A stretch of 64,000 nucleotides of DNA from Azophilus sp965116165 (GTDB taxonomy: Bacteria > Pseudomonadota > Gammaproteobacteria > Pseudomonadales > Azotimanducaceae), in assembly GCA_965116165.1 (NCBI GenBank), contig OZ220484.1, positions 1,736,001 through 1,800,000 of the forward strand, given 5' to 3'. The notes under the pieces are model-generated. The model was not told the origin of the DNA, ran no database searches, and saw only the letters and a program-made list of their open reading frames with translations. This document shows, piece after piece, positions 43,479 through 53,092 of the stretch (position 1 is the first letter of the stretch; each line of letters starts with the position of its first letter). The position numbers were made by a program, and so were the translations under genes.

Positions 43479-45047
43479 TCACTGCGGCGGTTTGAGATAC
43501 GACTTGAGAAAGGTATCGAAATCCACCTCGTCCGCCGCCTCGATGGCCTGCTGGTCGGCAAAGGATTGTCGCGCCAAGGCCCGCTGTCGGGCCAATTCGC
43601 GCCGCATGGGCGGGTGTTCTTCGAAGTAGCCCCGGTGCGCGATCGACTGGTTGAGGGCGAGGCGGAAGAAGGGCGTTTTCTGGCTGGCCATGGCGTCGAG
43701 TAGGCGCGCCGAGGGGGTCAGGTTGGAATTGCGCGTACGGGCGCGTTGCTGTTCGACGGCATCGGTGTATTGGTCTGTACCGTGGGCGCGGTCGAGCAGT
43801 TCGGCCACCATCGCGCATTGGCTTAGGATCGCCCCGGCGCGGTTTTCCCTCAGTTCGCCGCCGAGGCGCAGTTTGGGCTCGCGCCCGCGTTCCACCACCG
43901 CGAGTTGGATTGCCTCGATTGCCGCCGATTCCTCGGGGCTGTCGTTGGGGCTGTCGGCGAGCAGGCAGCAAAGCAGGAAGGTATCCATGAAACGTATCTG
44001 CGGCTCGTCGATGCCCACGCGCAGAAACGGATTGAGGTCGAGGCAGCGCACCTCCACATATTCCACGCCCCGGTGCCGGAGAGCTGTCAGCGGACGCTCG
44101 CCGGGTCGAATGCGCCGTTTGGGCCGGATAGCGCCATAGAATTCATTTTCGATTTGCAATAGGGCGGTGTTGAGTTGGCGGTAGTAGCCGTTCGTCCGAA
44201 CGCCGATTTCCTCATACGGTGGATAGGGCCGCGTCAGCGCTTGATGCATCGTTTGGGCGTAGGAATCCAGGCTGTTGTATGAAATGTGCAGCCCGCTTTG
44301 GGCGTCGCTTTGGTAGCCGAGACGCCCCATTCTGAGGGATGTCGCGTGGGGTAGATAAAGCGTGCCCTCGTCAAATCCGTCAAGGCCGTGCTCCAGATTT
44401 TGGACGAACGAGCGGCAGGTGGCGGGAGAGGCGCCGAATAGCCAAGTCAAAAGCCAGCCGTGACGGCGGAAATTACGGATTAGGCCGAAGTAGCGCTCGG
44501 TGACGAAATCCTGGTTTGCCTCGCGGCCAAGCAAGGTGGCGTACCGCTCCCAGAAAGTCTCCGGCAGGGAAAAATTGTAGTGGATGCCGGAGATGGCCTG
44601 CATGCGGCGGCCATAGCGGTAGCCGAGCCCGCGTCGATAGACTGTCTTGGCCATGCCGATATTGGACGAGCCGTATCGCCCGACCGGAATATCCGCATCG
44701 GCAACGATCATGCAGGGCATGGATGCAACCCACAGCAACTCATCCTCCAGGCACGAATAGACAAAACGGTGAATGTCGTTGAGTTCGGCGATGCAGGCTT
44801 CGGGCGTATCGTGGACGGCGGTGATGAGTTCAAGCTGCGCTTCCGAAAAATCCGTCGTGATATGGGGATGCGTGAGGGTCGATCCCAGTTCGCTTGGGTG
44901 CTTGCGCTTGGACAGGCTGCCATCGGGAGCGATGCGCAGGCTTTCCTTTTCGATGCCCCGGCGAATTCCCGTCAGTTCCGCGCAGCCCCGCCGCAAGACG
45001 TCGAATGTCGATCCGGGAATCGAAAGTCTGTGCGGAGATTCAGTCAT
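43479..45047 (-). CDS. gshA: Glutamate-cysteine ligase
   Basis: A 522-residue proteobacterial type 1 GshA. It has RRGIEKESLRIAPDGSLS, TTDFSEAQLELIT, the ATP/glutamate region YGSSNIGMAKTVYRRGLGYRYG, GIHYNFS and EYVEVRCLDLNPF. It catalyses the first step of glutathione synthesis. The ATG at 45047 has AAAGGA upstream; a start 30 bases further up would overlap a repeat end. gshB is not in the window. Confidence 0.93.
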   Translation of the reverse strand: MTESPHRLSIPGSTFDVLRRGCAELTGIRRGIEKESLRIAPDGSLSKRKHPSELGSTLTHPHITTDFSEAQLELITAVHDTPEACIAELNDIHRFVYSCLEDELLWVASMPCMIVADADIPVGRYGSSNIGMAKTVYRRGLGYRYGRRMQAISGIHYNFSLPETFWERYATLLGREANQDFVTERYFGLIRNFRRHGWLLTWLFGASPATCRSFVQNLEHGLDGFDEGTLYLPHATSLRMGRLGYQSDAQSGLHISYNSLDSYAQTMHQALTRPYPPYEEIGVRTNGYYRQLNTALLQIENEFYGAIRPKRRIRPGERPLTALRHRGVEYVEVRCLDLNPFLRVGIDEPQIRFMDTFLLCCLLADSPNDSPEESAAIEAIQLAVVERGREPKLRLGGELRENRAGAILSQCAMVAELLDRAHGTDQYTDAVEQQRARTRNSNLTPSARLLDAMASQKTPFFRLALNQSIAHRGYFEEHPPMRRELARQRALARQSFADQQAIEAADEVDFDTFLKSYLKPPQ

Positions 45048-45062
45048 CGATCCTTTCCATAC

Positions 45063-45088
45063 GGAAACCCTGATCAATTCGATAGAGC
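45063..45088. repeat. Terminal fragment of repeat family 1 inside the pckA 3' end
   Basis: GATCAATTCGATAGAGC (45073-45089) matches the right-end sequence of family 1 in reverse orientation, 13 consecutive bases being identical to copy B. The pckA stop codon (45074-45076) and its last codons (ALSN) fall inside it. Confidence 0.5.
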
Positions 45089-46651
45089 GGCATCGAGCGA
45101 CGGGCCGGCGGCGGCAATGGCGGGATCCACATCGAACTTGGAAAAGTTCTCCGCAAACTTGGCGATTAGGCTCTTGGCCGCGGCATCGTAGGCGTCCTTG
45201 TCGGACCAGGTGTTCCTTGGGTTCAGTATGGCGCTGTCGACACCGGGGACCGACACGGGGATGGTCAGGTTGAGGCCGGGTAGGTGGTTGGTGGCGATAT
45301 CCTTAAGACCGCCGTTTTGGATAGCCTCGATTATGGCCCGGGTAACCGGAATCTTGAACCGCTTGCCCACGCCATGGCCACCGCCGGTCCAGCCGGTGTT
45401 GACTAGGTAAACCCGCGACCCGAAATCCTCGATCCGGCGAATGAGCAGGTCGGAGTAGACGGCGGCGGGCCGCGGAAAAAAGGCGGCGCCGAAACAGGTG
45501 GAGAAAGTCGCCTGATAGGCTTCCGTGGCGCCCACGACCGTCGATCCCACGGCGGCCGTGTAGCCCGATAGGAAGTGATAGGCGGCGGCCTCTTTCCCCA
45601 GCATGGATATAGGCGGCAAGACGCCGCTGACATCGCAGGTAAGGAAGACGACATTGTTGGGTTCGCCCGCGCGGTTTTCGGGGACTCTTTGTTCGATGTT
45701 GGAACGGGGATAGCAGGCGCGGGTGTTTTCGGTGAGGGAGGAGTTGGCGTAGTCGGGTTGGCGGGTCTTGGGATCGACGACGACGTTTTCGACAATGGCT
45801 CCGAAGCCGATGGCGTCGTAGATGACCGGTTCATTCTCCCGGGTTAAATCGATGCACTTAGCGTAGCAGCCTCCCTCGAAGTTGAAAACCGTGTCTTTGC
45901 CCCAGCCGTGCTCGTCATCGCCGATGAGATATCGTTTCGGGTGGGCCGACAGGGTGGTTTTCCCGGTTCCCGAAAGCCCGAAGAACAGTGAAACATCACC
46001 GTTTTTCCCCATGTTCGCCGAACAGTGCATGGGCAGCACATCCTTCTCCGGCAGCAAAAAGTTCAGCACGCTGAACATCGACTTCTTCATCTCGCCCGCA
46101 TAGCGCATGCCGGCCAGCAGCACCTTGCGCGCCGCGAAGTTGATCATTACGGCGGCATCGCTTGCCGTGCCGTCGCGCTCGGGCTCGCAGACAAAATCCG
46201 GTGCGCTGGCCACCTGCCAGACTTCCTTGTTATGCGGGTTGTAATGCTCCGGCGTGATGAAGAGCGCTTGGCTGAAGAGCGCGTGCCAGGCGTATTCGGT
46301 GGTGACTTCCACGGGTAGGTAATGTTCCGGGTCGGCGCCGACATGCAGATGGGAGACGAAACAGCCGGTGCTTTCCAAATGCAGGCGGATCCGGCCCCAG
46401 AGCGCATCGAATACGGCCGGGGCAATGGGTCGGTTGATGGCCCCCCAGTCGATTGCGTCGGATGTGGAGGGTTCCTTCACGATGAATCGATCCTTGGGAG
46501 AACGGCCCGTGCGCTTGCCCGTTTCGACGACGATGGCGCCGTTGCTCGCAAAGCGGCCCTCGCCACGGACCACCGTCAGTTCCGCAAGTCGCGGCGCGGA
46601 AAATTCGGTTTCACTATTTGGATGAGAAGTACTGTCAATTTGCGCGGCCAT
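45074..46651 (-). CDS. pckA: Phosphoenolpyruvate carboxykinase (ATP)
   Basis: A 525-residue ATP-type PEPCK. It contains GRSPKDRFIV, MHCSANMG, the kinase P-loop FGLSGTGKTTLSA and the metal-binding GDDEHGWG, then NTGWTGGGHGVGKR. It converts oxaloacetate to PEP in gluconeogenesis, which suits growth on acids via propionyl-CoA and succinyl-CoA. The ATG at 46651 is preferred over the GTG at 46672 on position of the GGGGGGA ribosome site. It is divergent from cysQ; the 200-base spacer holds both promoters. Confidence 0.93.
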   Translation of the reverse strand: MAAQIDSTSHPNSETEFSAPRLAELTVVRGEGRFASNGAIVVETGKRTGRSPKDRFIVKEPSTSDAIDWGAINRPIAPAVFDALWGRIRLHLESTGCFVSHLHVGADPEHYLPVEVTTEYAWHALFSQALFITPEHYNPHNKEVWQVASAPDFVCEPERDGTASDAAVMINFAARKVLLAGMRYAGEMKKSMFSVLNFLLPEKDVLPMHCSANMGKNGDVSLFFGLSGTGKTTLSAHPKRYLIGDDEHGWGKDTVFNFEGGCYAKCIDLTRENEPVIYDAIGFGAIVENVVVDPKTRQPDYANSSLTENTRACYPRSNIEQRVPENRAGEPNNVVFLTCDVSGVLPPISMLGKEAAAYHFLSGYTAAVGSTVVGATEAYQATFSTCFGAAFFPRPAAVYSDLLIRRIEDFGSRVYLVNTGWTGGGHGVGKRFKIPVTRAIIEAIQNGGLKDIATNHLPGLNLTIPVSVPGVDSAILNPRNTWSDKDAYDAAAKSLIAKFAENFSKFDVDPAIAAAGPSLDAALSN

Positions 46652-46852
46652 AAATGGATACGATCCCCCCACGGTTCAAACGCTGTGTATGTCGAAGCCC
46701 GCCGGTGGTCGAACCCGTCGGACTCGAGGGACCGACGCAACGGCCGGTGTCCCTGTTTAGTTGTTCAATCCGCATGGTTCCAAAGCTGGCTTGGCGCGTC
46801 AATACGAGTGGGCAGCCTGATATAGTCTCGCCTCTCTTCGCCGTGCAAGCCC

Positions 46853-47698
46853 ATGCGGATGAAAAAAGCGCCAATTGAACCCCTTTCCGAACAAGTGATC
46901 GCCGCATTGGTCGAGATCACACACCGGGCGGGCATGGCGATTCTTGAGATTTACGAGTCGGATTTCGAGGTGCGGCGGAAAGCGGACACCTCGCCGCTTA
47001 CGGCGGCCGACCTTGCCGCCCACGAACTGATTGTCGAAGCGCTGGCGGACTTGACGCCGCAACTCCCCTTGCTTTCGGAAGAATCGAGCCCCCCGCCCTA
47101 TGGCGAAAGGCGGCGCTGGCGGCGATATTGGCTGGTTGACCCGCTCGACGGTACCCGGGAGTTTGTCAATCGGAATGGACAGTTTACCGTCAACATCGCG
47201 CTAATCGAGGCGGGTCAACCGCTGCTTGGCTTTGTTGGCGTGCCGACCCTTGATCGGATTTATGTCGGACGGGTCGCCGCGGGTCGGGCCGAGTGCCATG
47301 AGAACGGTGCGGTGCGCCGCATCGCCGGCCGCGCCATGAGAAGGGGCGAAACGCTCGGGGTGGTGGCGAGCCGCAGTCATGGCAACGACCGTATGGAAAG
47401 CTATTTGCGTTCGCTGGCGACGGCTTTTCCAAGCATCGAGCGCAAGGCGGTGGGCAGTTCTCTGAAGCTCTGCATGCTGGCCGAGGGCGAGGCCGACCTG
47501 TATCCGAGACTGGGCCCCACATCCGAGTGGGATATTGCCGCCGCCCACGCCGTGTTGGCTGCCGCGGGCGGTGCGATTCGTTGCTTGGATGGTCAGCCCA
47601 TCGCCTACAACAAGCGGGAGTTCCTGAACCCGGATTTCATCGCGGTGGCCGATGCCGCCTTCCCTTGGGGTGGGTACCTTCCTGCCCCGTCCCATTGA
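46853..47698 (+). CDS. cysQ: 3'(2'),5'-bisphosphate nucleotidase
   Basis: A 281-residue inositol-monophosphatase-fold enzyme. LLSEESS and VDPLDGTREFVNRNGQFTVN (residues ~95-116) are the metal-binding motifs of the CysQ branch; TSEWDIAAAHAVL is the third. It hydrolyses 3'-phosphoadenosine 5'-phosphate made in sulfate assimilation. A TATAGT at 46821 preceded by TG could serve as an extended -10 box 27 bases before the ATG. The gene starts 200 bases from divergent pckA. Confidence 0.9.
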   Translation: MRMKKAPIEPLSEQVIAALVEITHRAGMAILEIYESDFEVRRKADTSPLTAADLAAHELIVEALADLTPQLPLLSEESSPPPYGERRRWRRYWLVDPLDGTREFVNRNGQFTVNIALIEAGQPLLGFVGVPTLDRIYVGRVAAGRAECHENGAVRRIAGRAMRRGETLGVVASRSHGNDRMESYLRSLATAFPSIERKAVGSSLKLCMLAEGEADLYPRLGPTSEWDIAAAHAVLAAAGGAIRCLDGQPIAYNKREFLNPDFIAVADAAFPWGGYLPAPSH

Positions 47699-47723
47699 TT
47701 TGCCGCCCAATCGGCGTCGGTTT

Positions 47724-47825
47724 GGGGAAGGTCTGATCAATCCTGTAGTCGCGGCATCTGAATTAATAAAATCAATAGCTGACGAGTGGATCAATGTTGC
47801 TCTATCGAATTGTTCGGCCTTCCCT
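47724..47825. repeat. Repeat family 1, copy B (~102 bp)
   Basis: Starts GGGAAGGTCTGATCAATCCT and ends AATTGTTCGGCCTTCCCT; the outer ~20 bases are inverted repeats of each other. Interior ATTAATAAAATCAATAGCTG matches copies A and C. It begins 26 bases after the cysQ stop. Confidence 0.8.
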
Positions 47826-48254
47826 CAAAATAAATTGGTTACGGTTTATTGTGCGCGGGCTTATACGCGCAAGCAGGAATTGTTGTAGTTCTGGCAAGTG
47901 TTGTGCGGTATATCCGCTTGAATCTCGGCACCATTGAGGATCGGTTGCCGAAATGGTTTGGATGGTGGGGGCAAAGGCCGTTGAGTGGGGGGTAGGTAAG
48001 GTTGGCCTCAGCTAGCCGGCGCCACATGTATGTGCGTTCGCCCTGCCGAAGAGAATGACACTGTGTTTACATACAGCGCCGACTAGCGAGGGTTCCTAGA
48101 ATACCCAAAACTCCGGGAGAAAAAAGACGGTTTCCGGCCCCTCGGGATCCTTCTGGGATAATCATGAGTTATATCAATAAGTTAGTTTGTGCGAATCCAT
48201 ACTTTTTCCACTCTTTGGAGTTTTTCCAGATATCCGGCGGGTCAATGGTGGGGC
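47826..48254. other. Gene-free spacer
   Basis: About 430 bases after the repeat and before the end of the P450 gene. The composition is less GC-rich than the neighbouring genes, and no frame shows conserved features. It separates convergent cysQ and P450 genes; no strong terminator hairpin was recognised. Confidence 0.4.
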
Positions 48255-49463
48255 TCACCAGGTTGCGGGCAGGGCGGATAGGCCGCGCAGCGTGATGGTT
48301 CGCTTCCAAACCGGGTTTGCAATCCCCTCCAGGTCGAGGCCGGGTAGGCGGTGGAACAGTACCTTCATGGCCTCGGTCGCTTCCAGCCGGGCGAGTTGCG
48401 CCCCAAGACAGAAATGGACGCCGCCACCAAAGGATAATGGACGGATGCCCTCGCGGGTAATATCGAGTTCGTCGGGTCTTTCAAAAACGGCCGGGTCGCG
48501 GTTGGCCGCGCCGAGCAGCGCCAGGATTTGCGTGCCCCTGCGTACCGGCATGCCGGCGAAATCCATATCTTCCAGAGCCGCGCGACCGGTGAGCTGCACG
48601 GAACTGTCGTAACGCAGAAATTCGTCCACGGCACCGGGCATCAGGCCCGGATTGCTTCGCAGCAGCGCCAGTTGCCCGGGGTTGCGGTATAGCGCCAGCA
48701 GCGCGTTGCCCATCAGGTTCACGGTGGTTTCATGTCCGGCGGCGAACAGCAGTTGGATGTTGGCGGTTAGCTCCGCCTCGCTGAGCTTGCCGTGCTCTGT
48801 CTCGCTCTGTACCAAAGCGGTGATGAGATCGTCCCGAGGGTTGGCGCGTCGCTCGTCGCACAGGCGCGAGAAATATTTCCGGCTTTCGAGGGCGCCTCGG
48901 TTGGCCTCCTCCATTTCTTCCGGCGTCAGGGGCGTCGGGTCGATTATGCGACCCTGAACATGGCGGCCCTCCAAGAAATCGGCCTGATCCCGTTGCGGAA
49001 TGCCCAGCATGTCGCAGATGACGATCACCGGCAGCGGATGCAGGAATAGCCTGACCAAATCACCCCGCTTCCGATCGATGAATTTGTCCACCAACCGCTC
49101 CGCGATATCGATTACGCGTGTACGCATGGCCTCCACGCGCCGCGCATCGAATGCCCTGACCACCAGTGCGCGCAGGCGGGTGTGATCCGGCGGGTTCATA
49201 ACCAGCATCATGTTGCGTAGATTGACGATGGCAGGATTTTCGAGGAGCTGAGCCAGTTGCTCCTCGGTGAGCCGCGGATCGTCGGCATGGCCGAGCTGTT
49301 TGTTGCGCACCGCCTCCTGAACCAGGGCATAGCTCGACAACACCAGCAGATTGTGCTCCGGTAGCGACAGCGCCGGACTGGACTCCCGAAGTTGGTGATA
49401 CAGGGGGTAGGGATCGGCGATAATCTCGGGGGTGAATATCTGTTCGAACGTGAATGATGGCAT
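48255..49463 (-). CDS. Cytochrome P450
   Basis: A 402-residue soluble bacterial P450. The I-helix oxygen-activation motif is AGHETT, the K-helix motif EFLR, and the haem-ligand loop FGGGVHFCLGAQLARLE (Cys ~353). Such class I enzymes need a ferredoxin and a reductase, neither adjacent. The C-terminal domain is complete. The gene is followed upstream (same strand) by an alpha/beta hydrolase gene beyond a short family 1 repeat. Substrate unknown. Confidence 0.92.
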   Translation of the reverse strand: MPSFTFEQIFTPEIIADPYPLYHQLRESSPALSLPEHNLLVLSSYALVQEAVRNKQLGHADDPRLTEEQLAQLLENPAIVNLRNMMLVMNPPDHTRLRALVVRAFDARRVEAMRTRVIDIAERLVDKFIDRKRGDLVRLFLHPLPVIVICDMLGIPQRDQADFLEGRHVQGRIIDPTPLTPEEMEEANRGALESRKYFSRLCDERRANPRDDLITALVQSETEHGKLSEAELTANIQLLFAAGHETTVNLMGNALLALYRNPGQLALLRSNPGLMPGAVDEFLRYDSSVQLTGRAALEDMDFAGMPVRRGTQILALLGAANRDPAVFERPDELDITREGIRPLSFGGGVHFCLGAQLARLEATEAMKVLFHRLPGLDLEGIANPVWKRTITLRGLSALPATW

Positions 49464-49479
49464 GCCTGTCCAATCCGTT

Positions 49480-49537
49480 GGGGAACCTCTGACTAATCCT
49501 GCAATGGAGGCATTATAGGGGTAATCAGACGCTCCTT
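49480..49537. repeat. Short form of repeat family 1 (58 bp)
   Basis: GGGGAACCTCTGACTAATCC at the left and TAATCAGACGCTCCTTA at the right reproduce both ends of family 1 while the ~45-base middle is missing. The right end supplies the TAA stop of the hydrolase gene. Confidence 0.65.
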
Positions 49538-50453
49538 AGCCGATGTGGGCCTTGATGGCATCGCATGCTTCGCGCATGGCCGTGGGCGCGGCCGCAATCG
49601 CCTCCTGCATGCTGAAGTAGCCGTGTATCAAACCGTCATAGCGGGTTTTCCGCACCGCGCAGCCCGCCGCTTGCAGGGCGGCGGCATAGGCTTCGCCCTC
49701 GTCGCGCAGCGGGTCGAATTCCGCGGTCTGTATCAGCGCCGGAGGCAGGCCCGCCAGATTGCCCCGCAACGGAGAAGCGTAGGGCTGCTCGCGGCGGCTC
49801 GTTTCCGGGACATAGTGGTCCCAGAACCACTGCATGGAAGCGCGCGTCAAGAGATAGCCTTCCGCATTGGCGAGATAGGAGCCGGTGTCGAAGTTGGCAT
49901 CGGTCACGGGATAAATCAGAAGTTGAAAGGCGATGGCCGGACCACCCCGGTCGCGGGCTATCTGCGCCACGACGGCCGCCAAATTGCCGCCGGCGCTGTC
50001 GCCCGCCACGGCAAGCCGCTCGGCATCAACCCCAAGCGAATCGCCGTTGGCGGACACCCAGGCCGCGGCGTCGAAACAATCAACCGCGGCACCCGGGTAG
50101 CGCGTTTCCGGCGCCAGCCGATAATCCACCGATACGACCGCCTGCCCGGTTCCGGCGCACAGCACACGGCAGGTCTCGTCGTGGCTGTCGAGCCCGCCCA
50201 TCACCCAGCCACCGCCGTGGAAGTACAGGATGACGCCGGATTTCCCTGTCCCCGGACGATAAATGCGCACTGGAATACTTGCCTGCGAACCCCGAATCGT
50301 GCGGTCGAATACCTCGCCAACCTCCGTGGGAACCTCGGGTGGGGGGGCGAGTTGGAATTTTCGCACTTGTTCCAGCGTCAGTGCGCTGAAGTCGAGCGCG
50401 CCCACGGCCTCGAACGCTTGCAGAACGGCTTGGGTGTCGGCGTCTAGCGGCAT
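49536..50453 (-). CDS. Alpha/beta hydrolase, hormone-sensitive-lipase family
   Basis: A 305-residue esterase. The oxyanion motif is HGGGWVMGG and the nucleophile elbow GDSAGGNLAA; the catalytic Asp and His are expected in EFDPLRDEG and LIHGYF. This is the family IV (HSL-like) arrangement. Cytoplasmic; acts on short-chain esters. A P450 and an esterase on the same strand could form a small oxidative unit, but a 70-base gap with a repeat lies between them. Confidence 0.9.
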   Translation of the reverse strand: MPLDADTQAVLQAFEAVGALDFSALTLEQVRKFQLAPPPEVPTEVGEVFDRTIRGSQASIPVRIYRPGTGKSGVILYFHGGGWVMGGLDSHDETCRVLCAGTGQAVVSVDYRLAPETRYPGAAVDCFDAAAWVSANGDSLGVDAERLAVAGDSAGGNLAAVVAQIARDRGGPAIAFQLLIYPVTDANFDTGSYLANAEGYLLTRASMQWFWDHYVPETSRREQPYASPLRGNLAGLPPALIQTAEFDPLRDEGEAYAAALQAAGCAVRKTRYDGLIHGYFSMQEAIAAAPTAMREACDAIKAHIG

Positions 50454-50783
50454 GGGTGGATCCTCTTTGGTGTCAACATAGGGGGATTATATCTGTAAGG
50501 TATTCGAGGCGCCTTATGGACTGAGCACTTTGAGCGTCTCCAACGTGGGTGGGCAAAGACGCACATCGATACGACCTGATCGAATTGTGCAGTCCCGGCC
50601 CGTATCTTGAACTTTTCGCTAGGGGTACCCGGAAAGGTTGGGTTGCTTGGGGCGACCAAGCGAATGAATACAAACCCAAATAGGCGACCTACGCCAATCA
50701 CTCCCAATCCGATCGAATCGATGCCTCTCAGAAAGAGCTTTTTTCGCGAAGTATGTAGTGAAAGCAGCACAGGTATGAAGGGT
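50454..50783. other. Gene-free region upstream of methylmalonyl-CoA mutase
   Basis: About 330 bases without a gene. It contains a hairpin GCTTGG-GGCGA-CCAAGC near 50650-50667. A cobalamin riboswitch was looked for and not found. Confidence 0.4.
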
Positions 50784-50816
50784 GCGGAGCGCACTTGCTA
50801 TAATCGCCCGCTCCGC
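50784..50816 (+). promoter_or_regulatory. Extended -10 promoter flanked by an inverted repeat
   Basis: TGCTATAAT (TATAAT at 50799-50804) is a consensus extended -10 box 30 bases upstream of the mutase ATG. It is framed by a perfect 8-bp inverted repeat, GCGGAGCG at 50784-50791 and CGCTCCGC at 50809-50816. A dimeric repressor bound there would block the promoter. No good -35 box is visible, consistent with an extended -10 promoter. Confidence 0.55.
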
Positions 50817-50833
50817 AATCGAAGCGACCGCCT

Positions 50834-52972
50834 ATGAAGAACGCATCCAAGGCCGAATGGGACGCACTCGCCGCCAAGGAACTGCGCGGCAAACCCTTGG
50901 AGGATTTGACTTGGATGAGCCCGGAGGGCATTCCCGTCAAGCCGCTGTACACGCTTGGTGATCTTGAGGATGTTGAGCATTTGAATACCGCGCCGGGTTT
51001 TGCGCCCTTCGTTCGCGGACCGCGCGCCACGATGTACGCCAACCGGCCCTGGACCATCCGCCAATACGCCGGTTTCTCGACCGCGCAGGAATCGAACCGC
51101 TTCTATCGCGACAACCTTGCCGCCGGCCAAAAAGGCCTTTCCGTCGCCTTCGACCTCGCCACGCACCGGGGCTACGACTCGGATCACCCGAGGGTGCGTG
51201 GCGATGTCGGCAAGGCGGGCGTCGCCATCGACTCCGTGGAAGACATGAAAATTCTCTTCGACGGCATTCCACTTGATGCGATGTCGGTATCCATGACCAT
51301 GAACGGTGCCGTGCTGCCGGTGCTTGCCGGCTACATCGTCGCGGGGGAAGAACAGGGCGTGGCCGCGAAAGACCTATCCGGCACCATTCAGAACGACATT
51401 CTGAAGGAGTTCATGGTGCGCAATACCTATATCTATCCACCGGTGGAAAGCATGCGCATCGTTGCCGACATCATCGGCTTTACCGCCGAGCACATGCCGC
51501 GCTTCAATTCGATCTCGATTTCGGGCTATCACATGCAGGAGGCCGGCGCCAACCTGGTGCAGGAGGTGGCGTTCACACTGGCCGACGGGATCGAATACGT
51601 GCGCGCCGCGCTCGCCACCGGCATTGCAATCGACAAGTTTGCGCCGCGCCTTTCGTTCTTCTTCTGTATCGGCATGAATTTTTTTATGGAGGTCGCCAAG
51701 CTCCGGGCCGCGCGTATCCTGTGGGCGGAACTGATGCGGCAGTTCAAGCCGAAAAACCCGGCCTCGTCCATGTTGCGCACCCATTGTCAGACATCCGGCG
51801 TGTCGCTGCAGGAGCAAGACCCCTACAACAATGTGGTGCGCACCACCATCGAGGCGCTTGCCGCGGTGCTTGGCGGAACCCAAAGCCTGCACACCAATGC
51901 CTTCGACGAGGCGATCGCCCTGCCGACGCCGTTTTCGGCGAGGATTGCCCGCAATACGCAGATCATCCTCGCCGAGGAATCGGAGGTGACACGCACGGTG
52001 GATCCGTTGGCGGGGAGCTATTTCGTGGAAAGCCTCACCGCCTCGATTGTTCGCGAGGCGAAAAAGCTTATCGCCGAGGTGGAGGAACTCGGCGGTATGA
52101 CGAAGGCGGTCATCGCGGGGATGCCCAAACAACGCATTGAGGAAACCGCCGCTCGCCGCCAGGCGCGTATCGAGCGGGGCGAGGAAGTGATCGTCGGCGT
52201 CAATAAGTATGTTCTTGAACAGGACGACACGGAGGTGGATGTTCTTGAAGTCGACAATACCCGGGTGCGGGAAAGTCAGATTCGGCTGTTGCGGGAAATC
52301 CGTGAGAAGCGTGATGAAAGCAGTGTTCAGCTTGCTCTCGACAAGCTGACCGAGGCGGCGCGGACGGGCGAGGACAACCTGCTGCGCTTGAGCGTCGAGG
52401 CATCCCGTCACCGGGCGACCGTCGGCGAGATGTCTGGGGCGCTGGAGCGGGTTTGGGGCCGCCATCACGCGGTGGTGCGGGTGACAAAGGGTGTCTACGC
52501 GGAGGCGCACCAGAATGGCGAGGCATACCGGCGGGTTGTCGACGAAATTAAGGTTTTCACCGAATTCGAGGGGCGTCCGCCGAATATTCTGGTCGTCAAG
52601 ATGGGTCAGGACGGCCACGACCGGGGTGCCAAGGTGATTGCCAATGCCTTTGCCGATTTGGGCTTTGAGGTGCGCGCCGGAGAGTTGTTTCAAACTCCAT
52701 CCGAAGCCGCCATCGACGGTCGGGATTGCAATGCCCATGTGGTGGGCGTCTCCACATTGGCGGGCGGCCACAAGACCCTGGTGCCGCAGTTGATCGAGGA
52801 ACTTAGGGCGTTGGGCAGGGATGATGTGATTGTGGTGTGCGGCGGGGTCATTCCCCGGCAGGACTATGCATTTCTCAAGAAGGCCGGGGTGGCTGCGATT
52901 TACGGCCCCGGCACCAATATTCCCAAGGCGGCGAGCGACATCCTGAAGCTTATTCCCGGCAGGAACCGGTGA
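50834..52972 (+). CDS. scpA: Methylmalonyl-CoA mutase, catalytic subunit
   Basis: A 712-residue full-length B12-dependent mutase. The TIM-barrel half includes RPWTIRQYAGFSTAQESN and SVSMTMNGAV; the cobalamin domain at the C-terminus has GQDGHDRGAK (base-off His ligand in DxHxxG, ~residue 596), VVGVSTLAGGHK and VVCGGVIP. It isomerises methylmalonyl-CoA to succinyl-CoA. It acts downstream of the carboxylase at 57.9-61.6 kb and the epimerase that follows. No small (MutA-like) subunit or MeaB chaperone is adjacent. Confidence 0.94.
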   Translation: MKNASKAEWDALAAKELRGKPLEDLTWMSPEGIPVKPLYTLGDLEDVEHLNTAPGFAPFVRGPRATMYANRPWTIRQYAGFSTAQESNRFYRDNLAAGQKGLSVAFDLATHRGYDSDHPRVRGDVGKAGVAIDSVEDMKILFDGIPLDAMSVSMTMNGAVLPVLAGYIVAGEEQGVAAKDLSGTIQNDILKEFMVRNTYIYPPVESMRIVADIIGFTAEHMPRFNSISISGYHMQEAGANLVQEVAFTLADGIEYVRAALATGIAIDKFAPRLSFFFCIGMNFFMEVAKLRAARILWAELMRQFKPKNPASSMLRTHCQTSGVSLQEQDPYNNVVRTTIEALAAVLGGTQSLHTNAFDEAIALPTPFSARIARNTQIILAEESEVTRTVDPLAGSYFVESLTASIVREAKKLIAEVEELGGMTKAVIAGMPKQRIEETAARRQARIERGEEVIVGVNKYVLEQDDTEVDVLEVDNTRVRESQIRLLREIREKRDESSVQLALDKLTEAARTGEDNLLRLSVEASRHRATVGEMSGALERVWGRHHAVVRVTKGVYAEAHQNGEAYRRVVDEIKVFTEFEGRPPNILVVKMGQDGHDRGAKVIANAFADLGFEVRAGELFQTPSEAAIDGRDCNAHVVGVSTLAGGHKTLVPQLIEELRALGRDDVIVVCGGVIPRQDYAFLKKAGVAAIYGPGTNIPKAASDILKLIPGRNR

Positions 52973-53092
52973 GCGGGGTGGGAATGCGGCGGCATCCCGA
53001 AGTTGTTCATGGCCATTGGGACGTCAAGAGCAACTGGGGCTGGATTTAAAGCCCGCCGACCAAGGATTGTGCAACTTTAAAGGAGGTTTGGA

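Noticed and set aside
50454..50833. Possible cobalamin riboswitch before the B12-dependent mutase
   Set aside because: No B12-box-like conserved core was found; only a small hairpin and an extended -10 promoter are visible.
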